Origin: an uncultured Oscillospiraceae bacterium
GTDB taxonomy: Bacteria > Bacillota > Clostridia > Oscillospirales > Ruminococcaceae
Reading direction: 5' to 3'
NCBI GenBank assembly: GCA_910587135.1
Contig: CAJULF010000022.1
Span: 1-44,984, forward strand
Length of the DNA: 44,984 nt
A program made the translations under genes and the position numbers. Positions 26,507 to 33,106 of the stretch are shown piece after piece. Every line of letters begins with the position of its first letter. The stretch's first letter is position 1. Below the pieces are notes generated by a model. It searched no databases. It was not told the origin of the DNA and saw nothing but the letters and a program-made list of their open reading frames with translations.

Positions 26507-26901
26507 TGGGCTAAAACAGCAGCCTGAAAATTGGCGATTATTGTCGTAATCCCCGCAAAATTTGTTTGTCAAAGGCGCTGATATACGCCGTAAAAATACC
26601 TGCCACGCGCATTAAGGTAACACCGCACAAAGCCCGCGCTTTGCACGCATCCTGCCCGCATATTTTCCGTTATCTTGCACAGGTTCTCCTTGGCGGGCGT
26701 CAGGCTTGTATAATCTGATGAAAAATCGGACGGCGCAATCTGCGAACAAGTTTTATGCGGTGTTGCCTTAATTTTCGCAAGCCGCATATGGGTTTTGCGC
26801 GGAATGCAGCATAATCTCTAAAGCATTTACCTTATTTTGCGAGAACATTGCAAATCCGAAAACGCAGCGGTGTGGAAAATTCTTTTAAATAAGGAGAAAA
26901 T
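26507..26901. other. Intergenic region with repeat remnants
   Basis: This 395-bp gap holds an inverted-repeat element (26612-26771) set inside sequence that resembles a decayed family-A element: it ends TGTGGAAAATTCTTTTAAATAAGG, close to the right side of 3241-3472. No gene is supported. The ribosome binding site of the next gene (AAGGAGAAAA) lies at its end. Confidence 0.5.
26612..26771. repeat. Family-C inverted-repeat element (MITE-like)
   Basis: The ends TTAAGGTAACACCGCACAAA and TTTTATGCGGTGTTGCCTTA are imperfect inverted repeats 160 bp apart. The right-end sequence recurs at 30813-30833, and the internal GCACGCATC-TGC stretch recurs at 28010-28060 and 30855-30872. It carries no transposase, so it is best read as a non-autonomous insertion. 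Confidence 0.7.
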
Positions 26902-27849
26902 ATGATTGAGAATATTGTGTCTATAAAGCTCCCCGCGGATGAGGAGCTGACAATAAAGAAGAACCGCCTCAAGGGGGCGGTGGAGGACAGCGGAAAGCGT
27001 ATAGCCATAGTGACGGGGATACACGGCGACGAGCTGGAGGGTCAGTATGTGTGTTATGAGCTGGTAAGGCGTATAACCGCAAACACTTCAAGACTAAGGG
27101 GTATAGTGGATATTTATCCTTCGATAAACCCGCTCGGAATGGAGTCGGTGACAAGAGCCGTACCCATGTCGGGACTGGATATGAATAAGGTGTTCCCGGG
27201 ATCGGACACGGGCGCGATAGCGGAAAACGTCGCGGCAAAGCTTGCGGCGGATATAAGCGGAGCGGATATCTGTATTGATATCCACGCAAGCAATATATTC
27301 ATACGTGAAGTGCCGCAGGTGAGAATAAGCAGAGAATACAGCAGCACGCTGCTTAAATACGCCAGGCTGCTGAATACGGATTTTGTGTGGGTGCACGATT
27401 CCAACGCGGTCGGTGAAGGCTCTCTTGCGGATACGCTGAATAAAAGCGGCGTTCCCACTCTAGTGATAGAAATGGGTGTAGGGCAGAGGATAACAAAAAG
27501 CTACTGCTCACAGCTGCTGACAGGGATATTTAATCTAATGTCTACCATGGGAATGTGGATGGGCGGCAGCACAGAGGATTCCGTATCTCACCCGATGGTG
27601 TCGACCGACGGCTCGGTAAGAGTTATCCACGCGGAGCAAAGCGGTATCTTCATTCCCTCCGCGGAGCATAATATGTGGGTAAGCAAGGGCACGGTAATAG
27701 GTGAGATAGTCACCCCCATAAGCGGAACGGTGGAGCAGGAAATAACCGCTCCCGCCGACGGACTGATATTTTCGCTTAGAGAATACCCCATAGTATACGA
27801 GGGAAGCGTAATCGCCCGCATACTCAGCATGGACGGGGACGAAATATAG
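26902..27849 (+). CDS. Succinylglutamate desuccinylase/aspartoacylase-family (M14-like) zinc hydrolase
   Basis: This 315-aa protein has the AstE/AspA layout. The zinc ligands are predicted as His41 and Glu44 in GIHGDELEG and His128 in DICIDIHAS. Glu190 in LVIEMG is the likely catalytic base. The C-terminal part has a beta-barrel or lipoyl-like segment (SGIFIPSAEHNMWVSKGTVI then GEIVTPISGTV) common in this family. Such enzymes cleave N-acyl amino acids or related amides; the substrate cannot be told from sequence. AAGGAGAAAA precedes the ATG. It stands alone between repeat-rich gaps. Confidence 0.85.
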   Translation: MIENIVSIKLPADEELTIKKNRLKGAVEDSGKRIAIVTGIHGDELEGQYVCYELVRRITANTSRLRGIVDIYPSINPLGMESVTRAVPMSGLDMNKVFPGSDTGAIAENVAAKLAADISGADICIDIHASNIFIREVPQVRISREYSSTLLKYARLLNTDFVWVHDSNAVGEGSLADTLNKSGVPTLVIEMGVGQRITKSYCSQLLTGIFNLMSTMGMWMGGSTEDSVSHPMVSTDGSVRVIHAEQSGIFIPSAEHNMWVSKGTVIGEIVTPISGTVEQEITAPADGLIFSLREYPIVYEGSVIARILSMDGDEI

Positions 27850-27937
27850 TATGGAAAAAACACAAAAAGCTTGATCATAAGACCATTGACAATGAGCTGA
27901 GGAAAATATATAATCTTTTAAAATGATCTACTGTTCT

Positions 27938-28150
27938 CAGCTTGTGGAAAAGGTCTATTGACAGCGCGATGTTGGCGCATTAAATTTTAAAAAGCGCACA
28001 TTTGCTTTGAGCCTGTTTAGTATCTTACCGCATGCATCTTGCCTGCGTATTTTCCGCCGGTCATGCCAAGCGCGACGGAGCGTTGTCGGAATATGACCGG
28101 CGAAAAAATTTAAAATAATCAGCTTTAGGTCAACCGTTATATACAAGCTG
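27938..28150 (-). repeat. Family-A structured repeat, reverse and interrupted copy
   Basis: The ends are CAGCTTGTG (27938) and TACAAGCTG (28150). On the given strand it keeps GCGCATTAAATTTTAAAAAG on one side and AAAATTTAAAATAATCAGC on the other, and a hairpin pairing CGCCGGTCAT with ATGACCGGCG. The second hairpin is replaced by GAGCCTGTTTAGTATC (28008-28023), the end of a family-C element, which suggests insertion into the repeat. Confidence 0.75.
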
Positions 28151-28164
28151 TGCTTTTATCGGAC

Positions 28165-28193
28165 TTGACTAATGATAAATAATGTGGTAAAAT
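28165..28193 (+). promoter_or_regulatory. Promoter of the DtxR-type regulator
   Basis: The elements are -35 TTGACT (28165-28170), a 17-bp spacer, and -10 TAAAAT (28188-28193) preceded by TGG (extended -10). It lies about 140 bp before the regulator start. Confidence 0.7.
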
Positions 28194-28331
28194 ATTTGCA
28201 GATGGTATATGCTGCGTTTTTTCTCTGTGTTATTATTTATATAAGTCATAACGGGGAGTGGAATAAAATAAGACGGCAATTCCCACGTGGCTGTCAGACC
28301 GCATTGATCCTATACCGAAAGGAAATTTTAA

Positions 28332-28712
28332 ATGAAAGACAGAATATTTGAATCCAAAGAAAACTATCTTGAAACGATTTTGATTCTGCACAATCGCAAC
28401 GGCGATGTGCGGTCGGTGGATATTGCCGCGGAAATGGAGTTTTCAAAGCCCTCGGTAAGCGTGGCTATGAAAAATCTACGCGAGGAGGGCTGCATAACCG
28501 TTGACAAAAACGGCTACATAACTCTTACCGAAAGCGGGAGGGAGATCGCGGAGCGCGTGTATGAGCGTCATCTTCTGTTCACAAGCTGGCTTATATCTCT
28601 GGGGGTTTCCGAGGAAATCGCAGCTGAGGACGCCTGCCGTATCGAGCATTGCTTAAGCGCGGAGAGCTTTGCCGCGATAAAGAAGTATGTGCTGAACAAC
28701 GGAAAAGGGTAA
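28332..28712 (+). CDS. DtxR/MntR-family metal-dependent transcriptional regulator
   Basis: This 126-aa protein represses target genes when bound to Fe2+ or Mn2+. The winged helix is at about 10-70 (SKENYLETILIL, VDIAAEMEFSKPSVSVAMKNLREEG, ITLTESG). The metal and dimer helix carries His80 and the DACRIEH block with Glu105 and His106, the metal-ligand pair of this family. No SH3-like third domain is present, so it is of the short MntR type. CGAAAGGAAAT precedes the ATG. Neither a metal transporter nor a feo operon is next to it, so its targets are probably elsewhere. It is followed after only 5 bp by the serpin-like lipoprotein gene. Confidence 0.9.
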   Translation: MKDRIFESKENYLETILILHNRNGDVRSVDIAAEMEFSKPSVSVAMKNLREEGCITVDKNGYITLTESGREIAERVYERHLLFTSWLISLGVSEEIAAEDACRIEHCLSAESFAAIKKYVLNNGKG

Positions 28713-28717
28713 TTGAA

Positions 28718-29683
28718 ATGAAAAGAAGAATTTTAACGGCAGCATTGCTTTCGCTTTTGACGGTATTGACCTCCTGCGCTTCCGAACGCGTTCTTGACGC
28801 TCCTCCGCCCCTCGGCAGCGGCGCGGAAAGTCAGTTCGTTGCCGACTCCGTTCCCGATAAGACCGAGCAGACCTCTGAGGTGAATACCTCCGACACAGCA
28901 AATGATGAATCCTTTGAAAAGGCAGTGGATATCAGCGAAGAATTATTTTCAGCTCCGGTTGAAAGCGGCACGGTGAGCACGGCGGAGGAAACCGAAGTAA
29001 CTTCTGTAAAATCCGAAAGCAGCGAATCGGTTATTAACGAAACCAAAGAATCGGAAGCGCAAAATATGACAGGCGGCAACATGGAAAATTCGATACTTCT
29101 TTTTGATAAAATAAGCGCGGAGATACGCAATTTGGATTTCAATAATAAAGAGAAAACGTTGAAATCTACCAACGGCTGGGTGAAAGAAAAAACACACGAG
29201 CTTATCCCGTCGGTATTGAACGATTACAGCGAGGACACCGCCGTCATGCTTATAAATACGGTGTATTTCGAGTCAAACTGGCGGGACGAATGGGACTTTA
29301 CAGAGTTGGATAAGCAGACATTTACCTTGCTTGACGGAAGCACAAAAGAAATTCCGCTTACCGAGCTGCTTAAGGAGATGGGCTTAAAGGATATTTTCAG
29401 CACGGACAAGGCTGATTTATCGGGAATTTCGGAGCAGCCTCTGTTTGTATCGAACGTGCTGCAAAAAACTAAACTGGAGTTGGACGAATACGGTACAAAA
29501 GCGGCAGCTATAACTATGGTCGCCGCTGACGGTGCGGGTTCTCCCAACGGGGATATGATAAAAGAGGTATTTCTGAAACGTCCGTTCGCGTTTTTGATAT
29601 ATGACGAATCGGATTGTGTTTATCGGCAAGGTGACAAATCCATAAAGGGCACCTCTAAAAACCTATTTGAAAAGAAAGAATAA
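28718..29683 (+). CDS. Decayed serpin-like lipoprotein with internal deletion
   Basis: A 321-aa open frame. A lipoprotein signal peptide ends at LTSC (Cys20), followed by a Ser/Thr/Glu/Asp-rich linker (about 25-125). The serpin hallmarks begin only at about residue 130: STNGWVKEKTHELI (Asn152-Trp154), INTVYFESNWRDEWDF, LSGISEQPLFVSNVLQKTKL, the loop hinge DEYGTKAAAITM (about 256-267), and KRPFAFLIYDE near the C-terminus. The first half of the fold and, after KEIPLTEL (about 214), the roughly 100 residues before LKEMGLKDIF are absent. A serpin normally needs about 350 residues, so inhibition by the usual mechanism is unlikely. The ATG at 28718 is chosen over 28649 because the signal peptide begins there. 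It is coupled to the DtxR-type gene. Confidence 0.8.
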   Translation: MKRRILTAALLSLLTVLTSCASERVLDAPPPLGSGAESQFVADSVPDKTEQTSEVNTSDTANDESFEKAVDISEELFSAPVESGTVSTAEETEVTSVKSESSESVINETKESEAQNMTGGNMENSILLFDKISAEIRNLDFNNKEKTLKSTNGWVKEKTHELIPSVLNDYSEDTAVMLINTVYFESNWRDEWDFTELDKQTFTLLDGSTKEIPLTELLKEMGLKDIFSTDKADLSGISEQPLFVSNVLQKTKLELDEYGTKAAAITMVAADGAGSPNGDMIKEVFLKRPFAFLIYDESDCVYRQGDKSIKGTSKNLFEKKE

Positions 29684-29689
29684 TTGCGG

Positions 29690-29716
29690 CGCAATATCGG
29701 CGCATGAAATATTGAA
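29690..29716 (-). repeat. Family-A right-end relic
   Basis: GCGCAATATCGGCGCATGAAATATTGAAATTT resembles the reversed right end of family A (GCAATGTCGGCGCATGAAATTTC). Only a short piece remains in the 45-bp gap between two genes. Confidence 0.5.
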
Positions 29717-29740
29717 ATTTAAAACAAGGTGGTTGATCTG

Positions 29741-30589
29741 TTGAAAATAATCTGTCTTATTGAAAATACGGCGGCAGATGAAAAGCTGTTCTTTGAGGAG
29801 GGATTGTCGCTGTTTGTGGAGTTTAACGACAGGAATTACATTATTGATACCGGTCTTACGGGAAAGGCGGTGGACAATGCCCGCAGAATGCGCCTGCCCA
29901 TAGATGAGGTCGACAGCGTTATAATAACCCACAATCACGCCGCGCATATCGGCGGCATTGACAGCATAATGCGGCTTAATCCGAAAGCGGAAATATTCCT
30001 GCGTGCGGGCGCTCAGAACGAGGTGTTCAAAAAGAATGGCTTGTTTAAATCGCCCGTGGGAGCGGGAAAGGGATTTTTCAAAAAATACTCGGATAATCTG
30101 GTTCTGTTCAACAGCTTTTCGGAGGTTTGCGAGGGATTTTATCTGGCAAGCTGTGAGGACTTCGATGATAAGAATATCAACCCCGACAGAAGCTACTGCG
30201 TAACGAGCGGCAAGAAAGCCGTTCCGCATAATTTTGATGATGAAAGCTTCGCTGTCATATTCCCGAAAAAGCGAAAAGCGGAGGGCTTGGTGCTGGTGGG
30301 AGGATGTTTCCACTGCGGAGCGCTGAATATGCTGGAAACAGTTCAGCGGCGATGGCACGGCATACCCATTCTTGCGGTAATCGGCGGATTTCATTTCAGC
30401 GGAGCAAATCCAAAGACGTTAAACTGTTCCGCGGAGTATGTCACCGCGCAGGCGCGGGCACTGAAATACAGCGGCGCGGAAAAAATCTACGCCTGCCACT
30501 GCACGGGCTTCAAGGGATTTGACACAATGGACGAGATACTGGGTGACAGAATTATGTATCTCGGCGGGGGAGAGGCGCTGGAATTCTGA
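29741..30589 (+). CDS. Metallo-beta-lactamase-fold protein with altered metal motif
   Basis: A protein of 282 aa related to MBL-fold hydrolases of the dihydropterin/ribofuranosylaminobenzene-phosphate type. The beta strands before the active site (SLFVEFNDRNYIIDTGLTG) are typical. The metal loop reads THNHAAHIGG: His64, His66 and His69 are kept, but the Asp of HxHxDH is Ala68. Later metal-type positions are GGCFHCG and ACHCTG. Loss of the Asp would weaken or abolish the second metal site. TTG at 29741 is chosen because AAGGTGG at about 29725-29731 is correctly spaced for it; the GTG at 29729 lies inside that site. Confidence 0.82.
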   Translation: MKIICLIENTAADEKLFFEEGLSLFVEFNDRNYIIDTGLTGKAVDNARRMRLPIDEVDSVIITHNHAAHIGGIDSIMRLNPKAEIFLRAGAQNEVFKKNGLFKSPVGAGKGFFKKYSDNLVLFNSFSEVCEGFYLASCEDFDDKNINPDRSYCVTSGKKAVPHNFDDESFAVIFPKKRKAEGLVLVGGCFHCGALNMLETVQRRWHGIPILAVIGGFHFSGANPKTLNCSAEYVTAQARALKYSGAEKIYACHCTGFKGFDTMDEILGDRIMYLGGGEALEF

Positions 30590-30612
30590 GCGGTCGGCAA
30601 TGCACTTTTAAA

Positions 30613-30803
30613 CAGTTTGGAAAAGCTTATTGACAACGCAATGTCGGCGCATGAAATTTCAAAAAGTGCGTATTTGCCATTTGGCAAATACGCACGGTTT
30701 CCCTTAGACATGCGGAGTGAAGCGCAGCGAAACGGAGTATGGCTAACGGAAATTTTGAAATTTTTTTAAATGATCCAATTCAGGTTAACCTATATACAGA
30801 CTG
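30613..30803 (-). repeat. Family-A structured repeat, reverse copy
   Basis: It ends in TACAGACTG on the right, with a degenerate CAGTTTGGA on the left. Read in the element's own orientation, the first hairpin has TTTCCGTTAG against CTAAGGGAAA. The second hairpin has the new arms GTGCGTATTTGCC and GGCAAATACGCAC, perfectly paired although unlike those of other copies. The outer stem AAATTTCAAAA/TTTTTGAAATTT is kept. Confidence 0.88.
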
Positions 30804-30833
30804 ACCGAACAAACTTTGTGCGGTGTTGCCTTA

Positions 30834-30896
30834 GAGCCTGTTTAGTATCTCTCAGCACGCATCTTGCTTGCATACTTCGAGATACTAAACAGGCTC
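30834..30896. repeat. Perfect 18-bp inverted repeat (family C)
   Basis: GAGCCTGTTTAGTATCTC at 30834-30851 and its exact complement at 30879-30896 flank 27 bp. The left end recurs at 28008-28023. The short length and absence of coding sequence suggest a miniature insertion or a strong bidirectional terminator. Confidence 0.8.
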
Positions 30897-30923
30897 TTAA
30901 ATTTGCTTTTTTCACAGACCGAT

Positions 30924-30954
30924 AAATCCGCGCAGGCTCACAATGCGCGGATTT
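30924..30954 (-). terminator. Hairpin after gpr
   Basis: AAATCCGCGCA (30924-30934) pairs with TGCGCGGATTT (30944-30954), an 11-bp stem lying 8 bp beyond the gpr stop on the minus strand. The following T run is short (TTT then ATC). Confidence 0.65.
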
Positions 30955-30961
30955 AATGATT

Positions 30962-31690
30962 TTATCTGACTATCCCGTTGACCGCCGCCGCAATCGTTTC
31001 CGCCCATAGCTTTACGGTAATATCTATATCTCCTGTTGTCACAAGAAAGCCGTTGTCCCTCTCGTTTCGTGTAACGCTGCTAAGCTCTGTGACGGTCGGT
31101 ACGCCGATAACAGCGACGGGTATCCCGACGGTGCGTTCGGATAGTTCACGACGGCTCTTTGATGCACCCGACCCCGGGACTATTCCTGTGTCGCTTATCT
31201 GGACAGTCCTGCCGATATACCGAGGATCTCGGCATGCAAGGGAATCTATCGCTATAACGCAGTCCGCCGCAGTTTCGTTGGCGGCGGAGCGCACAAGCCT
31301 CACGGTATCTATCCCCGTTCTTGCCGCTATGTCTGTTTCGATAGCCGCAAGGGAATATCGGGCGCCCTTACCCGCTGCCATGCTTCTCACCGAAAGCGCC
31401 CCCAGGCTGTCCTGGGTAATATCCGGATTGCCCAGACCTGCCGCGAACAGCCGCCCCTGCCGTGGTATGACCTGCTCTATGGCGCGTTTGAGAAGTGCCG
31501 CCATACTTTGAGCGTCCGGCTCTCCCTCAAGGGTGATGTATCTCCCCGCAGGCTTACCAAGCCGCTGCGCGTTATCGGAAACGCGTACGTCGGTGATCTT
31601 TACCCCGCCCACGTTTCTGCTCAGTGCTCTGACTCCCGATTTGTCGGAAGCCATTTCCGCCGTTTCCATAGCCAGTCCTGTTCTGTTCAA
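30962..31690 (-). CDS. gpr: Spore germination protease GPR
   Basis: GPR (242 aa) degrades small acid-soluble spore proteins at germination. Family blocks are clear: GKPAGRYITLEG, GLGNPDITQDSLGALSV, and DSLACRDPRYIGRTVQISDTG with IVPGSGASKSRRELSE and GIPVAVIGVPTV. The N-terminal RTDLA form reads RTGLA. It is shorter than Bacillus GPR (about 370), lacking the last roughly 70 residues after the VTP-like VTTGDIDITV segment. The start is a TTG at 31690 with GGGGGTG upstream on the minus strand. It is one of the few minus-strand genes here and is divergent from rpsT, an arrangement I recall from other Bacillota. It indicates a spore-former or a descendant of one. Confidence 0.92.
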   Translation of the reverse strand: MNRTGLAMETAEMASDKSGVRALSRNVGGVKITDVRVSDNAQRLGKPAGRYITLEGEPDAQSMAALLKRAIEQVIPRQGRLFAAGLGNPDITQDSLGALSVRSMAAGKGARYSLAAIETDIAARTGIDTVRLVRSAANETAADCVIAIDSLACRDPRYIGRTVQISDTGIVPGSGASKSRRELSERTVGIPVAVIGVPTVTELSSVTRNERDNGFLVTTGDIDITVKLWAETIAAAVNGIVR

Positions 31691-31801
31691 AAAAACACCC
31701 CCGATAGCAGTTGACAGTTTGTATAAAAGCCCGCCTGCATTTTTAATGATTTATTTTTTACTGTATTAAGTTCGACAAAACAAAAAAATCTCAAAAACCC
31801 C

Positions 31802-31830
31802 TTGAAATTTTCAAATAATTGTGATATAAT
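31802..31830 (+). promoter_or_regulatory. rpsT promoter
   Basis: The elements are -35 TTGAAA (31802-31807), a 17-bp spacer, and -10 TATAAT (31825-31830) preceded by TGA. The 5' leader is about 180 nt and includes a CTCG-AAAAA-CGAG type hairpin (about 31988-32001) just before the ribosome binding site, a plausible site for S20 feedback (inference). Confidence 0.8.
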
Positions 31831-32018
31831 AAAGGATATATGAGATAAAATATATCGAGCTGACAATAAAGTCGTGTTATCGTCGCTGAATTTTGGTGAT
31901 TATAGATAAAGCATTCCCCATTTTTCGCGAAAAAATACGGCATTACCCGAAACATATAACGGGAAGAAAAGGCAAATGTTACAAGACGCTCGTAAAAACG
32001 AGATGGAGGTGAAAAGAA

Positions 32019-32264
32019 GTGCCAAATATTAAATCCGCGAAGAAAAGAGTTCTCGTTTCCAAGGCGAGGACAGAAGCAAATAAGGCTGCAAAGTCTACGC
32101 TCAGAACCGCAATCAAAAAGGCGCGCGCCGAGGGTGCAGATGCTGCTGTTGTAAAGGCTGCCGTAGTTACGGTTGACAGAGCTGCCGGTAAGGGTCTTAT
32201 CCACAAGAACAAGGCTGCTCGTCTGAAGTCACAGCTTGCGAAAAAGACAAACGCAACAGCTTAA
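32019..32264 (+). CDS. rpsT: 30S ribosomal protein S20
   Basis: S20 (81 aa) is a small basic helical protein that binds 16S rRNA early in 30S assembly. The start MPNIKSAKKRVLVSKARTEAN and the Ala/Lys-rich helices ending RLKSQLAKKTNA are typical. It starts with GTG after a strong GGAGGTG site (32003-32009). It is monocistronic, with its own promoter and terminator. Confidence 0.97.
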   Translation: MPNIKSAKKRVLVSKARTEANKAAKSTLRTAIKKARAEGADAAVVKAAVVTVDRAAGKGLIHKNKAARLKSQLAKKTNATA

Positions 32265-32280
32265 TTTTCCGAAAGGAATG

Positions 32281-32317
32281 CCATCCGCGTGAATTTTATG
32301 CGGGTGGTTGTTTTTTG
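32281..32317 (+). terminator. rpsT terminator
   Basis: CCATCCGC (32281-32288) pairs with GCGGGTGG (32300-32307), followed by TTGTTTTTTG, a standard intrinsic terminator 16 bp after the stop. Confidence 0.88.
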
Positions 32318-32478
32318 TATAGGGGTAAATTTTGCCGAAAGCTGTCGAATGGTTGGAAACATAATTCCGCACTTTTCGCGGATATCCAAGGCTTTTAAAA
32401 TTGATTTCAATATAAAACCACACAAAAATTGAGCAGTCAGGGCGCTTAAGGCAAATATAAACCGACCGACCACGCAGG

Positions 32479-32582
32479 AATTTTTCCGAAAGCCGCCGCA
32501 ATTACGCAGCGGAACGAAGTGGAGCGGAGTAATTGCGGCGGGCTAGCACAAACGCGAAGCGTTTGCGCGGTTCGGAAAAATT
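32479..32582. repeat. Family-A-like structured element, core only and sequence-divergent
   Basis: The outer stem AATTTTTCCGAA (32479-32490) pairs with TTCGGAAAAATT (32571-32582). Inside, GCCGCCGCAATTAC pairs with GTAATTGCGGCGG, and a second hairpin pairs AAACGC with GCGTTT around GAA. The primary sequence differs from the other copies but the three-way-junction layout is the same, and the loop of the first hairpin has the familiar GCGGAACGAAGTGGAGCGGA type sequence. It lies just before the next gene's ribosome binding site. Confidence 0.65.
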
Positions 32583-32605
32583 TTTTTAATAAGGGGATTT
32601 GTATT

Positions 32606-33106
32606 ATGAAGAGAAACGATATTGAAGTAACGGATATAAACCGTATCGGGGATATACTTAAGGAAGCTAAGGTGTGCCGGCTGGCGCTTTTTAACGGCAA
32701 GTATCCTTATATTATACCCATGTGCTTCGGGTACGATCTGGACAGCGACAAGCTGGAGCTGTATTTCCATTGTGCGGCAAAGGGCAAGAAGATAGAGCTG
32801 ATAAAGGCTAATAACCATGCGGCTTTTGAGATAGATTGCCTGTATGAGATAATCCCCGCCGAGATACCATGCCATTTCACGGCGGCATATGAAAGCATTA
32901 CGGGCAGCGGAACGGTTGATATAATTAACGGTATAGAAAAGCTGACGGGGCTTAATTCGATTATGAGCAAGTACAGCAGCGAAAGCAGAGAGCACAAATA
33001 CAGCGAGCAGATGCTGAATAATGTGGCGATATTGAAGCTGACAGTGGAGGAATTCTGCTGCAAGATACATAATAAAGATGATGAGGAACGGGAGCTGACG
33101 GTATGA
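32606..33106 (+). CDS. Pyridoxamine 5'-phosphate oxidase-like flavin protein (NimA type)
   Basis: This 166-aa protein has the split-barrel flavin-binding fold of PNPOx/NimA-like proteins. The characteristic pattern is ILKEAKVCRLALFNGKYPYIIPMCFGYD, then LELYFHCAAKGKKIELI, AAFEID and SITGSGTVDII. Members bind FMN, F420 or heme; activity cannot be assigned. The ATG at 32606, after AAGGGGA, is chosen. The frame is open further upstream, but only through repeat sequence. Its stop overlaps the start of the lipase-like gene by 4 bp (ATGA), so the two are translationally coupled. Confidence 0.87.
   Translation: MKRNDIEVTDINRIGDILKEAKVCRLALFNGKYPYIIPMCFGYDLDSDKLELYFHCAAKGKKIELIKANNHAAFEIDCLYEIIPAEIPCHFTAAYESITGSGTVDIINGIEKLTGLNSIMSKYSSESREHKYSEQMLNNVAILKLTVEEFCCKIHNKDDEERELTV

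Larger units (their letters stand above)
27850..28331. other. Intergenic region: decayed family-A repeat and regulator promoter
   Basis: This 482-bp gap contains a reverse family-A copy (27938-28150) interrupted by a family-C end (about 28008-28060), and then a promoter (28165-28193). The leader runs about 130 nt to the regulator start and contains GGGGAGT and CAGACCG stretches with local pairing. No known riboswitch was matched with confidence. Confidence 0.6.
30590..30961. other. Intergenic region packed with repeats
   Basis: This 372-bp gap holds a reverse family-A element (30613-30803), a family-C end (30813-30833), a perfect 18-bp inverted repeat (30834-30896) and the gpr-side hairpin (30924-30954). 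No gene is supported. Confidence 0.8.

Noticed and set aside
28240..28305. yybP-ykoY manganese riboswitch before the DtxR-type gene
   Set aside because: GGGGAGT and AGACC resemble the conserved ends, but only about 45 nt lie between them, too short for the two-leg fold, and the closing helix is poor.
32199..32207. Consensus DnaA box TTATCCACA inside rpsT
   Set aside because: A single site within codons for LIHK, far from the origin and isolated; probably coincidental.
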